Shown piece by piece: positions 8,034 through 16,445 of a DNA stretch of 64,000 nucleotides (position 1 is its first letter; every line of letters starts with the position of its first letter). Both the position numbers and the translations under genes were made by a program. The notes beneath the pieces were generated by a model. The model made no database searches. It saw only the letters and a list, made by a program, of their open reading frames with translations, and had not been told where the DNA came from. Source of the stretch: Lachnotalea sp041821265 (lineage in GTDB: Bacteria; Bacillota; Clostridia; Lachnospirales; Lachnospiraceae); assembly GCA_041821265.1 (NCBI GenBank), contig JBGUEQ010000020.1:1-64000 (forward strand), written 5' to 3'.

Positions 8034-8867
8034 TTAGACAACTTTTTTAAGGTTAGCAATTCGAAATTCGTATGGTGTCATATATCCAAGGGAAGAATGA
8101 ATTCGATGGTTATTGAACCAGTTTACGTAATCAGCTAATTCATATTGTAGTTCTACTAAAGAATCAAAAGACTGACCTTTTACAAACTCTGTTTTGATGA
8201 TTTTAAAGGTTGCTTCTGCAACTGCATTATCATAAGGACAACCCTTCATACTTAAGGAGCGTTGAATTTGAAAAGTCTCCAGCGTTTTATCTAATAGCTG
8301 GTTTTTGAATTCGTTTCCGCGATCTGTGTGAAATACATGGATATTTTTAAGATTAGTATTTACTCTTGAAAACGCCTTTGAAACCAATGCTGCATCCTTG
8401 TTTCTTCCCGCACTGTATCCAATTATTTCACGATTAAAGAGGTCTATAAGCACACATATATAGTTCCAGCTCATGCCAACTCTTACATATGTCAAATCAC
8501 TTACTACTACATTATATTGTGGTTGATTGTTAAATTATCTATTTACAATGTTTTCAACTTTGGATTCATTACATTTATCCACATGTGGCTTAAACTGAGC
8601 AATCGTATAACTTGAAACAAGACCTTCTTGTTTCATAATGCGTCCAATGCGACGGCGAGAAGTTTGTAAATTTATTTTTGCTAATTCAACCTTTATTTTT
8701 CGTGTTCCATAATTATTACGGCTAGATTTGAAAATCTCTATGATATTAGCAGTTAGACTGCTTTCATCAGGTTTTTGCGTAGCCTCATAATAATAAGTAC
8801 TTCTTGAGATTTTTAGGACATTACACATTGCTGACACCGAGTATTTGTGCGTATTACTTTTTATCAC
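8034..8867 (-). pseudogene. IS3-family transposase orfB with one nonsense codon
   Basis: From GTG 8867 the frame gives a helical HTH_21-type region (RSTYYYEA, NYGTRKIKVEL, RRRIGRIMKQEGL) and stops at TAA after ENIVNR. The very same frame goes on as FNNQPQYNVVVSDLTYVRVG and contains the rve integrase core: D in VVSDLTYV, D in HTDRGNEF, and E in AVAEATFKIIKTE. A single CAA-to-TAA change would explain the break. In intact relatives orfB is joined to orfA by a programmed frameshift. Confidence 0.85.
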
Positions 8868-8869
8868 AT

Positions 8870-9166
8870 TTACTTTCGTCCTAAGATCAGCGCTGCTTGC
8901 TTTAAAATATCATTCTCCATCAATAGTTGCTTATTTTGTTTGCGGAGTGCAATAAGTTCTTGTTCCTCCAACGTACGATTATCCTTTTCTTTAAAGGAAC
9001 CTGTCGTTTCAGATTGATTAATCCATTTATCGAGTAGCGAACTCGATATATCATATTCCTTAACGATATCGCATTTTCTCTTACCATTAAGATAAAGTTT
9101 AACTAGTTGGTTCTTGAATTCGTCGTTATAAGTACGACGAGGCCTTCTCTGTTTTGATTCGGTCAT
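8870..9166 (-). CDS. IS3-family transposase orfA
   Basis: A 98-residue protein with a helix-turn-helix (YNDEFKNQLVKLYLNGKRKC, ISSSLLDKWINQ) and a C-terminal leucine-zipper-like helix (ALRKQNKQLLMENDILKQAAL), the standard layout of IS150-group OrfA, which binds the IS ends. GGAGTAATT precedes ATG 9166 on the minus strand. It is intact, so it could still repress or assist related copies elsewhere, though the partner orfB is broken here. Confidence 0.9.
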   Translation of the reverse strand: MTESKQRRPRRTYNDEFKNQLVKLYLNGKRKCDIVKEYDISSSLLDKWINQSETTGSFKEKDNRTLEEQELIALRKQNKQLLMENDILKQAALILGRK

Positions 9167-9392
9167 GATAATTACTCCTTCATTTAATATTGATTATATT
9201 TTACATGACCTTAAAATAACTGTCTAGTTTATTGTAGCCTATCCAATCATTGCTATTATTATAGCAATGATATTACAAAATATTGTTATTACTGTTGGTT
9301 GTGGATTATTGTTAATTGCATTTAATTGTAAAAATAGCTAAGTTGCATTTTAAATTAATATTAAATTACTTTTATAGGTAAGGTGAAAATAT

Positions 9393-9713
9393 ATGAAAAG
9401 AAATAAAATCATTATATTGTTAAGTATTTTAATATTGGTGGTAATACTTGTATATTACAATTCAAATGATAAAGAAAAAATAAAAATAAATGATAATATA
9501 TATAAATTAACTAAAAATATGAGTAAAGAAGATGTTGAAAATCTACTGGGAAAATCAGTAAAAGATATAGGATTTGGTATGCCAGTCTACCTTTATCAAA
9601 TAGACAATGATACTGTTGTATTAATTAGTTATGATGAAAATAGTAAGATAATGAATGCAACTTTACAAAAAAATGATGAAACAAGTGAACAATTAATTGG
9701 ATATGATGAATAA
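9393..9713 (+). CDS. membrane-anchored small protein with a BamE-like fold candidate
   Basis: A 106-residue protein with an N-terminal membrane anchor (residues 5-22, no lipobox Cys) and an external domain. The core MSKEDVENLLGKSVKDIGFG and then VYLYQIDNDTVVLISYD follows the pattern seen in SmpA/OmlA (BamE-like) and BLIP-like domains: a helix ending in LLGKP-type turn, then beta hairpins. This is a weak resemblance by eye. AGGTGAAAA precedes ATG 9393. It lies alone between the IS and the WYL regulator. Confidence 0.6.
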   Translation: MKRNKIIILLSILILVVILVYYNSNDKEKIKINDNIYKLTKNMSKEDVENLLGKSVKDIGFGMPVYLYQIDNDTVVLISYDENSKIMNATLQKNDETSEQLIGYDE

Positions 9714-9856
9714 CTTGAGTTAAAAAAGTAGATAAATTTATAATTATATGGAAGCAAATATTGAAATCTTAATATTCTGAGTTAGCGGTACTATGATAAA
9801 ATAGTAGTGGAAAGAAATTATATTATAAAAATCAAATTTAAGGAGTGACAAGGAAT

Positions 9857-10774
9857 ATGAAAATTGATAGATTACTTGGTATATTAACCGTACTTCTTAA
9901 AAATGACATTATGACTGCACCAGTACTTGCGGATAAATTTGAGGTTTCTAGACGAACCATTAATAGAGACATTGAAGATTTATGTAAGGCAGGAATTCCA
10001 CTTGTTACTTTGCAAGGAGCAGGGGGAGGGATACGAATTGCAGACGGTTATAAATTAGATAAAACTTTATTGACGACAAAAGACATGCAGGCAATTTTAA
10101 TCGGATTAAAGAGTCTAGACAGTGTATCAGGTAGTAACCAATACAATCAGTTACTCGATAAAATATATCAAGGTAAAAGCAAAGATTCAAATAATAACGT
10201 ATTGGATGCGAGTGGTCATATTCTGATAGATTTAGCTTCTTATCATAAGGGAAGTTTAGCTCCTAAAATTGAATTGCTAAGAGAAGCGATTGAAAGGTCA
10301 TATTTAGTGGAATTTGATTATTATTGTGATACAGGGGAAAGCCATAGAGTGATTGAACCGTATTTAATTATATTTCAGTGGTCAAGTTGGTATGTGTGGG
10401 GGTATTGCAAGGAACGTCAGGATTATAGAATGTTTAAATTAAATCGTTTATTAAATCTAGAGATGTTAATGACGGATTATGTAAGACGGGAAATACCACC
10501 GTTTCAGAAAGACATGGAACAAATTTATCAAAACAATATGCACTTGGTGGCTGAGTTCGAGGCAAGTGTGAAGTGGAGATTAATTGAAGAATATGGGATA
10601 GATAGCTTTACAGAAAATAAGAATGGGAAACTATGGTTTGAATTTGATTTCGCAAGTGAGGATAATTTATTTGCTTGGATTATGGGATTTGGAGATAAAG
10701 TAAAGATAATTGAACCAAATGAAGTAAAAGAAAAATATTTGGATATTATTTCAAAAATTAAAAATCTTTATTGA
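9857..10774 (+). CDS. WYL-domain transcriptional regulator (YafY type)
   Basis: A 305-residue regulator with an N-terminal HTH_11 domain (MKIDRLLGILTVLLKNDIMT, VLADKFEVSRRTINRDIEDL, residues 1-55), a wing rich in glycine (GAGGGIRI), and a WYL domain around residues 135-215 (VEFDYYCDTGESHRVIEPYL, WSSWYVWGYC). WYL domains sense ligands in many bacterial regulators. ATG 9857 is used; AGGAG at 9841-9845 is 11 bases upstream and the GTG at 9845 overlaps it. The target genes are unknown; the next gene, an MmcQ-like protein, follows a terminator. Confidence 0.88.
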   Translation: MKIDRLLGILTVLLKNDIMTAPVLADKFEVSRRTINRDIEDLCKAGIPLVTLQGAGGGIRIADGYKLDKTLLTTKDMQAILIGLKSLDSVSGSNQYNQLLDKIYQGKSKDSNNNVLDASGHILIDLASYHKGSLAPKIELLREAIERSYLVEFDYYCDTGESHRVIEPYLIIFQWSSWYVWGYCKERQDYRMFKLNRLLNLEMLMTDYVRREIPPFQKDMEQIYQNNMHLVAEFEASVKWRLIEEYGIDSFTENKNGKLWFEFDFASEDNLFAWIMGFGDKVKIIEPNEVKEKYLDIISKIKNLY

Positions 10775-10806
10775 AAACATGACATATAGGTGTCGTGTTT
10801 TCTTTG
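10773..10806 (+). terminator. intrinsic terminator after the WYL regulator
   Basis: GAAAACATGACA pairs with TGTCGTGTTTTC (one G-T pair) around TATAGG, followed by TTT. It overlaps the stop codon region of the regulator gene. Confidence 0.8.
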
Positions 10807-10872
10807 CTATGATACTTACTATAAAAGATGCTAGGATATATTAAACGTGCAAGTATGCAAGGGAGGAAAAAG

Positions 10873-11244
10873 ATGAAATATATGTGGTTAGACGAATTTC
10901 TTTTGTCAAAGAGGGGGACGACAAAAGATTATAAAGAAGAGTGGGGGTGGACTAGATATCAATTAAAGAATAAAATGTTTGCTGCCATATGTAAGGATGC
11001 GAAGGGTGAGCGAGATATTGTTACAGTAAAGCTAAATCCACTGGATGGAGACTTCTTGAGAAATCAGTATGAGGACATAATTCCAGGTCATTATATGAAT
11101 AAGATACATTGGAATTCTATTTATTTGGATGGAAATGTCCCAGATGAATTGATGAAAGAGTTAATGGACAAATCATACCAGTTGGTATTGAACGGGCTGA
11201 GTAAAAAAGTGCAGAAGGAAATTCTAGCGGAAATTGAAGTGTAA
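10873..11244 (+). CDS. MmcQ/YjbR-family protein
   Basis: A 123-residue protein of the MmcQ/YjbR fold: start MKYMWLDEFLLSKRG, then the beta-strand block YQLKNKMFAAICKDAKGERD, VTVKLNPLDGDFL, and the family's typical region IIPGHYMNKIHWNSIYLDGN followed by helices (MKELMDKSYQLVLNGLSKK). GGGAGG sits 6 bases before ATG 10873, so the longer upstream frame was rejected. Members are linked to DNA-binding-like folds but have no settled biochemical function. It probably forms a short unit with the GNAT gene 60 bases downstream. Confidence 0.8.
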   Translation: MKYMWLDEFLLSKRGTTKDYKEEWGWTRYQLKNKMFAAICKDAKGERDIVTVKLNPLDGDFLRNQYEDIIPGHYMNKIHWNSIYLDGNVPDELMKELMDKSYQLVLNGLSKKVQKEILAEIEV

Positions 11245-11303
11245 AATATAGGTGATTTTATAGATACTGAATAGTTATAGGCATAGTTAAGTAGGGGGTT
11301 GAT

Positions 11304-11903
11304 ATGGAATTAATAAGAATAACAAAGGAAAATTTAGAGCAAGAACATATTTGTTGTGCTATATCAAATAATAACGATGTTCAAGTGACATCAAAAAAGA
11401 CTTGGTTAGAGAAACGTTTCAACGAAGGACTTGTATTTTTAAAAGGAGATGTAAGAGGCAAGTGTTTTATAGAATATATTCTAGCAGAAAATGCATGGGC
11501 ACCAATCGAGGCAAGTGGATATTTGTATATAGATTGCTTCTGGGTATCAGGACAGTACAAGGGGCATGGTTATTCTAATAAATTATTAAATGCTTGCATA
11601 GAAGACGCAAAACAGCAAGGAAAAAAAGGTTTGGTTATCTTGTCTTCTAATAAAAAGATGCCGTTTTTATCTGATCCTAAGTATTTGAAGCATAAGGGAT
11701 TTGAAACGGTTGATTTTGCAATGCCGTACTATGAATTAATGTGTTTGAAATTCGAGGCAATCCAGATAGAGAGCGTGATGCAGGCACAGATGGCACCTGC
11801 GTCATTTACAACCTATAGTTTGTTTTATAATGGAGAATTTGTCACGAATGAAATTTTATCAGGAAAGAAATTTGACAAAATGATTACAGATATGATTCAA
11901 TAA
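11304..11903 (+). CDS. GNAT acetyltransferase with YoaP-type C-terminus, internally shortened
   Basis: A 199-residue protein. The GNAT core is visible in ASGYLYIDCFWVSGQYKGHG and YSNKLLNACIEDAKQQG, where GQYKGHG is the acetyl-CoA-binding loop. The last 40 residues, PASFTTYSLFYNGEFVTNEI with LSGKKFDKM, match the C-terminal YoaP domain. In usual YoaP proteins (about 245-250 residues, from memory) a segment with a CPF-type motif lies between; here it is missing and the join YELMCLKFEAIQIESVMQAQ looks abrupt. GGGGG before ATG 11304 supports the start. It may be a natural variant or a deletion product. Confidence 0.75.
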   Translation: MELIRITKENLEQEHICCAISNNNDVQVTSKKTWLEKRFNEGLVFLKGDVRGKCFIEYILAENAWAPIEASGYLYIDCFWVSGQYKGHGYSNKLLNACIEDAKQQGKKGLVILSSNKKMPFLSDPKYLKHKGFETVDFAMPYYELMCLKFEAIQIESVMQAQMAPASFTTYSLFYNGEFVTNEILSGKKFDKMITDMIQ

Positions 11904-11932
11904 AATTTAAATACGAGCAATCTGGTGATATA

Positions 11933-12031
11933 ATGATGAAATGTACCAGTGAGCTAATTGCGGTAAAAGATATACAAAAATCCATTCAATTGAATGATTT
12001 GGGCAATTATATTTTGAAAGTAGAGAAATAA
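11933..12031 (+). pseudogene. remnant of a VOC/glyoxalase-family gene
   Basis: ATG 11933 to TAA 12029-12031 encodes 32 residues: MMKCTSELIAVKDIQKSIQ is the first strand and helix of VOC-family proteins, but the usual FY-type continuation is replaced by LNDLGNYILKVEK and a stop. It looks like a VOC gene that lost its middle and end. It sits between the shortened GNAT gene and the SPL-type gene, one base before the next start. Confidence 0.5.
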
Positions 12032-12032
12032 A

Positions 12033-12908
12033 ATGCATGAAACTAAAGTAAAATCAATTCTATCAGCGCAAAATGGAATGAATTTATACAGAGGGTGTTC
12101 GCACGGTTGTATCTACTGTGATGCTAGGAGTACCTGCTATCAAATACTACATCCATTTGAAGATATCGAAGTGAAATCAAATGCCGTAGAATTATTAGAA
12201 CAAGCATTGCGAACCAAACGAAAAAAATGTATGATAGGAACCGGCGGCATGAGTGATCCCTATCTTCATGTTGAAAAGAAACTTAATATTACGAGAAGAT
12301 GTCTGGAACTAATTGACGAATATGGTTTTGGGGTAGCGATACAGACTAAATCAGATTTGATACTAAGGGATCTGGATTTATTAAAACGCATTAACCAAAA
12401 GACAAAGTGTGTTGTTCAGATGACACTTACTACGTATGATGAAGATTTATGTAAAATAATAGAACCAAATGTTTGCACTACAAAGCAAAGAGTAGAAGTG
12501 TTAAATATTATGAGAGACGAAGGAATCCCTACGGTTTGTTGGATGACACCGATTTTGCCATTTATCAATGATACAGAAGAAAATATACGCGGCCTTTTAG
12601 ACTATTGCAAGGAAAGTAAAACATATGGGATTCTTCTTTTTGGTATAGGCGTAACATTACGGGATGGGGATAGACAGTATTTCTATCGTAAGCTAGATCA
12701 GAAGTTTCCGGGAATGAAAGAAAAATATATCAAAACATATGGGGATGCATACGAAATTCCTTCACCAAATGGTGATTACTTGATGAAAATGGTACAAGCA
12801 GAATGTAAGCGAAATAATATGGTATGTGATGTTAACAAATTATTTAAGTATATGCAGTTGTTTGAAGATAAACAGGCAGGGGAGCAAATAAGTTTATTTG
12901 ATATTTAA
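12033..12908 (+). CDS. SPL-type radical SAM protein with a C-terminal clamp-binding motif
   Basis: A 291-residue radical SAM enzyme with the cluster motif C-X3-C-X2-C in GCSHGCIYCDAR (about residues 22-33), followed by GTGGMSDPYLHVEK and the TIM-barrel strands (FGVAIQTKSDLILRD, CVVQMTLTTYDEDL, PTVCWMTPILPFINDT). The order matches the spore photoproduct lyase-like (SPL/Rv2578c-type) radical SAM family; substrate unknown. The protein ends in EQISLFDI, which fits the QxSLF beta-clamp-binding motif, like MutS in this window (QMSLF). No good ribosome site is visible before ATG 12033, so translation may couple to the preceding remnant. Confidence 0.85.
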   Translation: MHETKVKSILSAQNGMNLYRGCSHGCIYCDARSTCYQILHPFEDIEVKSNAVELLEQALRTKRKKCMIGTGGMSDPYLHVEKKLNITRRCLELIDEYGFGVAIQTKSDLILRDLDLLKRINQKTKCVVQMTLTTYDEDLCKIIEPNVCTTKQRVEVLNIMRDEGIPTVCWMTPILPFINDTEENIRGLLDYCKESKTYGILLFGIGVTLRDGDRQYFYRKLDQKFPGMKEKYIKTYGDAYEIPSPNGDYLMKMVQAECKRNNMVCDVNKLFKYMQLFEDKQAGEQISLFDI

Positions 12909-13096
12909 GAACTATGTATTAAAATATTAATCAAGTGTTAACATAAGAACAGAAACAATAGGAGGGGTAAGTTCTATTTCGTTTTTGTTTTTTATATTTC
13001 TACATATAATCTCCATAGAAAAAGATTAGTATGGACATAGACAATTTCTAAAATGTTAGAGAGTAAAAAAGCATGTAGAAGGGAAGGTAATAAAAA

Positions 13097-13630
13097 ATGG
13101 CGAATCAAAAGAATACCAAGTCAAATAAATCAATTCATTTAGTAATCATGTTTGGTGTTGGTGTAATCATAGCAGCAGGTATATTTTTAACTAAAATGAA
13201 AAATGATAATAATCAAGTAGTAGCAAGTGATAAGCAAAGCACAATAGAAGCTCAAGTATCAGAATCAGGAGATTTGATAATTCCAATTGCGGACATTACG
13301 GAGAAAGCAAATTTTTATGGTTATGATGTTGATGGTACACCGTTAGAAGTAATTGCGATTAAAGCCTCGGATGGCTCTATTCGAACTGCATTTAATACTT
13401 GTCAGGTTTGCTATAGTTCGGGACGTGGATACTATGTTCAAGAGGGCGACAATCTAGTTTGTCAAAATTGTGGCAATCAATTTAGTGCAAGTGATGTAGA
13501 AGTTTCTAGAGGGGGATGTAACCCAGTTCCTATCATGGATGAAAATAAAGTAGTGGATGAAACGAATATAACAATACCAAAAGATTTTCTTGAAAGCTCA
13601 AAAGCAATATTTGAAAATTGGAAATTTTAA
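13097..13630 (+). CDS. DUF2318 membrane-anchored putative Fe-S or metal-binding protein
   Basis: A 177-residue protein with an N-terminal anchor (about residues 14-32) and an external domain of the DUF2318 type. It holds paired cysteine motifs, CQVC in FNTCQVCYSSGRGYYV and CQNC in LVCQNCGNQFSAS, and a later GGCNPVPI, a pattern described for Fe-S or metal-binding membrane proteins. GGGAAGG lies 9-10 bases before ATG 13097. Two-component regulator genes and a NapH-like polyferredoxin follow, so a role in extracytoplasmic electron or metal handling is likely by context; the exact cofactor is unknown. Confidence 0.85.
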   Translation: MANQKNTKSNKSIHLVIMFGVGVIIAAGIFLTKMKNDNNQVVASDKQSTIEAQVSESGDLIIPIADITEKANFYGYDVDGTPLEVIAIKASDGSIRTAFNTCQVCYSSGRGYYVQEGDNLVCQNCGNQFSASDVEVSRGGCNPVPIMDENKVVDETNITIPKDFLESSKAIFENWKF

Positions 13631-14036
13631 AAGTTTAGTAACACTTAAGGGGTAAGCTATCAAATTACAAAATGAGGTAGCAGAGCAAATTAATATAAAA
13701 ATCAGACTAACAAAAATGAAAAAAATTTCAACCATCAACTTATTATATTAGAAATTCAGATGATTCAACCAATGTAGATAATACCGGACTTCCATCAGGA
13801 TGCTGTGGCTTTTAGATCAAAACAAGGATATGCAATGAAGTGATGAAAAAAGATCAATCGTTGCATAGGAAAAGTACGGTTTACACAATGTTTAATTCTA
13901 TTAAAATAAAAGCTATGTTCTCTCATATTATAATGATAAAATAGAAATAATGATTCAGTACGATAAACGTGCGGTATTACGCTAGAATAAAGAATAAATT
14001 GATTTTTGAAATATAAATTTCAATGGAGGAACCAAG
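13631..14036. other. gap with a possible Cys-rich remnant
   Basis: About 400 bases without an intact gene. One frame near 13745-13816 reads YYIRNSDDSTNVDNTGLPSG then CCGF and stop, which looks like the end of a lost protein, but an upstream stop and lack of start make it non-coding now. The rest is AT-rich and probably holds the promoter of the two-component system. Confidence 0.4.
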
Positions 14037-14741
14037 ATGAATGAAACTAAGAAAACGGTGTTGGTGGTTGATGATGAGGTGAAAATCGTAGAAGCAGTGG
14101 TAGCATATCTAGAAAATAGTGGTTATTTAACACTTGTTGCTTATGATGGAGAAAAAGCATTATCCATATTTAATAGCAAAAATCCTGATTTAGTAATTCT
14201 TGATTTAATGTTACCAAAACGATCAGGAGAAGAAGTTTGTAAATCAATTCGAAGAGTTTCGAGAGTTCCAATTATTATGCTTACCGCTAAGATAGAGGAG
14301 GAGCAAAAAATCAATGGTTTAAATATAGGTGCGGATGATTATGTTGTAAAACCATTTAGTCCACGAGAATTGATTGCAAGGGTTAACAGCTTGTTTCGGC
14401 GTGCTGATACAGGGATGGCTCCTTTGTTTCATAAAATGAGTTGGAACAATGATGATCTCCAAGTAGATATGAATGAATATACAGTAAAAAAAGCAGGAGA
14501 AGTGGTGAGTTTGACTCCAAATGAATTTAAAATACTTTGTTCCTTAATTAAGTATCCGAAAAAAATATTTACAAGGGAAGAACTTATTGAAATAGCATTG
14601 GGTGTTGAATATGATGGTTTTGAACGTACTATTGATTCTCATATCAAAAATTTAAGAAGTAAAATTGAGGATGATACTGCTAATCCAAATTATATCATTA
14701 CAGTTAGAGGCGTTGGTTACAGGTTTGGAGAAAATATATAA
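14037..14741 (+). CDS. OmpR-family response regulator
   Basis: A 234-residue regulator: receiver domain (residues 6-120) with acidic pair VVDDE, phospho-acceptor D in LVILDLMLP (about residue 54), T in IIMLTAK and K in YVVKPFSP, then an OmpR/PhoB winged helix (residues 135-232, LTPNEFKILCSLI, FERTIDSHIKNLRSKI, VRGVGYRFG). All key residues are present. GGAGG precedes ATG 14037 by 9 bases. The partner kinase follows 57 bases downstream. Neighbouring redox genes (DUF2318, NapH-like) are the natural candidates for its targets, but no operator could be read. Confidence 0.95.
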   Translation: MNETKKTVLVVDDEVKIVEAVVAYLENSGYLTLVAYDGEKALSIFNSKNPDLVILDLMLPKRSGEEVCKSIRRVSRVPIIMLTAKIEEEQKINGLNIGADDYVVKPFSPRELIARVNSLFRRADTGMAPLFHKMSWNNDDLQVDMNEYTVKKAGEVVSLTPNEFKILCSLIKYPKKIFTREELIEIALGVEYDGFERTIDSHIKNLRSKIEDDTANPNYIITVRGVGYRFGENI

Positions 14742-14798
14742 GGCAGAAGTAAGCTACATTAAAATATCGTAATGAATAAAAAACTGGAGGAATGAAGA

Positions 14799-16190
14799 GT
14801 GAGAATGAATCTAAAAATCAAGTTGACCATATCCTATATATTACTTTCGCTATTCTTGGTTACTTCACTATTCATTGTATCAAATTATTTAGTGGTGTCT
14901 AAGTTTCAAACATATATAATAGAATCACAAGAGAAGAAAAATGATAACATTGTCAAAATGGTTACCGATCAATATAATGCAAATGGAGAGGAACCAAGTG
15001 AAGAATTACTTGAGAGTATAGGAAATACAGCGCTATCGCAAGGGGTAGTACTTATGGTGAACGACTTAGGTGGAACGGAATTATTTTGCATGAGCACATT
15101 AGATAGTCAGGTATGCGAGAATATGATTGAAAGTATGCGTTCTCATATGGCAAGTATATATCCAAATTTCAACGGTGAATATGTACAAAAAAATTATGAT
15201 ATCGTAAAAAGTGGTTCTAAAGTAGGAACGATTACTCTGGGTTATTATGGACCGTTTTATTATAACGAGGAAGATGTACAGTTTTTGGCTGTTTTAAATA
15301 GAGTATTGATCTTGGTCGCTATTATTTTTTTCATAGTTGCTACTTTTCTAGGAGCGTTTATGGCAAATCGAATTGTAAGACCTATTAAAAAGGTAATTGA
15401 TAAAACAAAACAAATTGAACAAGGTGATTATTCAAATCGAATTACCCTTGTATCAAAAACAGATGAAATATATCATTTGATTCATAGCGTTAATACATTA
15501 GCAGATACGTTGGAGCGACAGCAACTATCAAAAAAAAGAATGGCGAGAGATTATGCACATGAATTTAGAACGCCACTTGCTACATTACAGTCCAACTTGG
15601 AGGCAATGATTGATGGTATATGGGAACCTACGAGCCAAAGGCTGGAGAGCTGCCGCACAGAAATATTACGACTGACGCGTATGATATCTGAAATTGACAA
15701 ATTAGTTAAAATTGAAAGTGAAAGCTTTATACTAAATAAAACGAAATTCAATCTAGCCAATGTGGTAGATCAAGTGAGTTTAAACTTCCAGCAGGATATG
15801 GAAGCGAAACATATTGCGATAGAAACCAAGATGAGTCAATTTGATTTATGGGCCGATAAAGATAAAATTATTCAAGTAATCATTAATCTTTTGACAAATG
15901 CAATTAAATATACAGATGAAAATGGAAAAATTAAAATCACAGTACAACAGAATAAAGATAAGTGTGAATTCGCGATTGCAGATACTGGAATTGGAATTTC
16001 AAAAGAAGATATTCCAAATATTTTCGAACATTTATATCGAACCGACAAATCAAGAAATCGTGATACAGGTGGATCGGGTATAGGCTTATCTGTTGTGAAA
16101 GCCATTGTAGATGCACACGGTGGAATAATAAAAACAATAAGTGAAATAGGGAAAGGTAGTGAATTTCGCGTGATATTACCAATGAAATAA
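14799..16190 (+). CDS. HAMP-containing sensor histidine kinase
   Basis: A 463-residue kinase: first membrane helix (about 9-29), an external sensor domain of about 130 residues, second helix (about 167-189), HAMP (191-243), HisKA with phospho-acceptor H in ARDYAHEFRTPLATL (about residue 252), and HATPase with N box (VIINLLTNAIKYTD), DTGIGIS and GGSGIGLSVV. The GTG at 14799 is preferred because GGAGG ends 8 bases before it; an ATG two codons later is possible. It pairs with the regulator just upstream. The sensor domain holds three Cys, which could suit redox or metal sensing, but this is speculative. Confidence 0.93.
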   Translation: MRMNLKIKLTISYILLSLFLVTSLFIVSNYLVVSKFQTYIIESQEKKNDNIVKMVTDQYNANGEEPSEELLESIGNTALSQGVVLMVNDLGGTELFCMSTLDSQVCENMIESMRSHMASIYPNFNGEYVQKNYDIVKSGSKVGTITLGYYGPFYYNEEDVQFLAVLNRVLILVAIIFFIVATFLGAFMANRIVRPIKKVIDKTKQIEQGDYSNRITLVSKTDEIYHLIHSVNTLADTLERQQLSKKRMARDYAHEFRTPLATLQSNLEAMIDGIWEPTSQRLESCRTEILRLTRMISEIDKLVKIESESFILNKTKFNLANVVDQVSLNFQQDMEAKHIAIETKMSQFDLWADKDKIIQVIINLLTNAIKYTDENGKIKITVQQNKDKCEFAIADTGIGISKEDIPNIFEHLYRTDKSRNRDTGGSGIGLSVVKAIVDAHGGIIKTISEIGKGSEFRVILPMK

Positions 16191-16227
16191 CATGGTAATA
16201 TAAAAGTAAATAAAAGAATAGAACGTT

Positions 16228-16278
16228 ATAAGAAGCAAAGCAGAGGTTTGATGTCTGCTTTGCTTCTTATGTTTTTTT
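16228..16278 (+). terminator. intrinsic terminator after the two-component system
   Basis: A 17-bp perfect stem, ATAAGAAGCAAAGCAGA (16228-16244) with its complement (16254-16270), is followed by GTTTTTTT. It ends the regulator/kinase transcript and separates it from the NapH-like gene. Confidence 0.93.
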
Positions 16279-16445
16279 GGACTTTTATCATAATCCTGCC
16301 ACAATTTTTTATTATATTGATAAAAAGCGAAAGACATTAGTTAGTTGCCATAATATTAATTAAAAACGTGATAGCCATTTATCAAAATAAAAAGTTTTTA
16401 ATTTAAAAAGAAAGTGTCTGCTTGCAGATACGCTAGGAGGTCAAA

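Larger units (their letters stand above)
8012..9249 (-). mobile_element. IS3-family (IS150-like) insertion sequence, 1238 bp, inactivated
   Basis: Two minus-strand frames, orfA (8870-9166) and orfB (8034-8867), lie between imperfect terminal inverted repeats of about 40 bases. The outer ends read TG-TTTGGAT-TG on the left and, reversed, TG-ATTGGAT-AG on the right, giving the TG...CA termini of the family; the inner repeat TTTTAAGGT with TAGACA is well conserved. I see no 3- or 4-bp target duplication (flanks ATA and TTG). orfB has an in-frame stop, so the copy should be unable to transpose by itself. Confidence 0.85.
8005..9341 (+). pseudogene. small hydrophobic peptide gene split by an IS3-family element
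   Basis: Removing the element (8012-9249) joins ATGTATA to TTGCTATTATTATAGC and gives an uninterrupted frame: M-Y-I then AIIIAMILQNIVITVGCGLL, LIAFNCKNS and TAA 9339-9341, about 31 residues with one membrane helix. GAGGAG lies just upstream (about 8-0 bases spacing depending on the core chosen, which is short). The perfect frame across the junction is the main evidence. The neighbouring 43-residue peptide at 7792 is of similar kind. Confidence 0.4.

Noticed and set aside
13745..13816. Short Cys-rich coding sequence ending LPSGCCGF
   Set aside because: An upstream in-frame stop and no start or ribosome site; kept only as a note on the gap.
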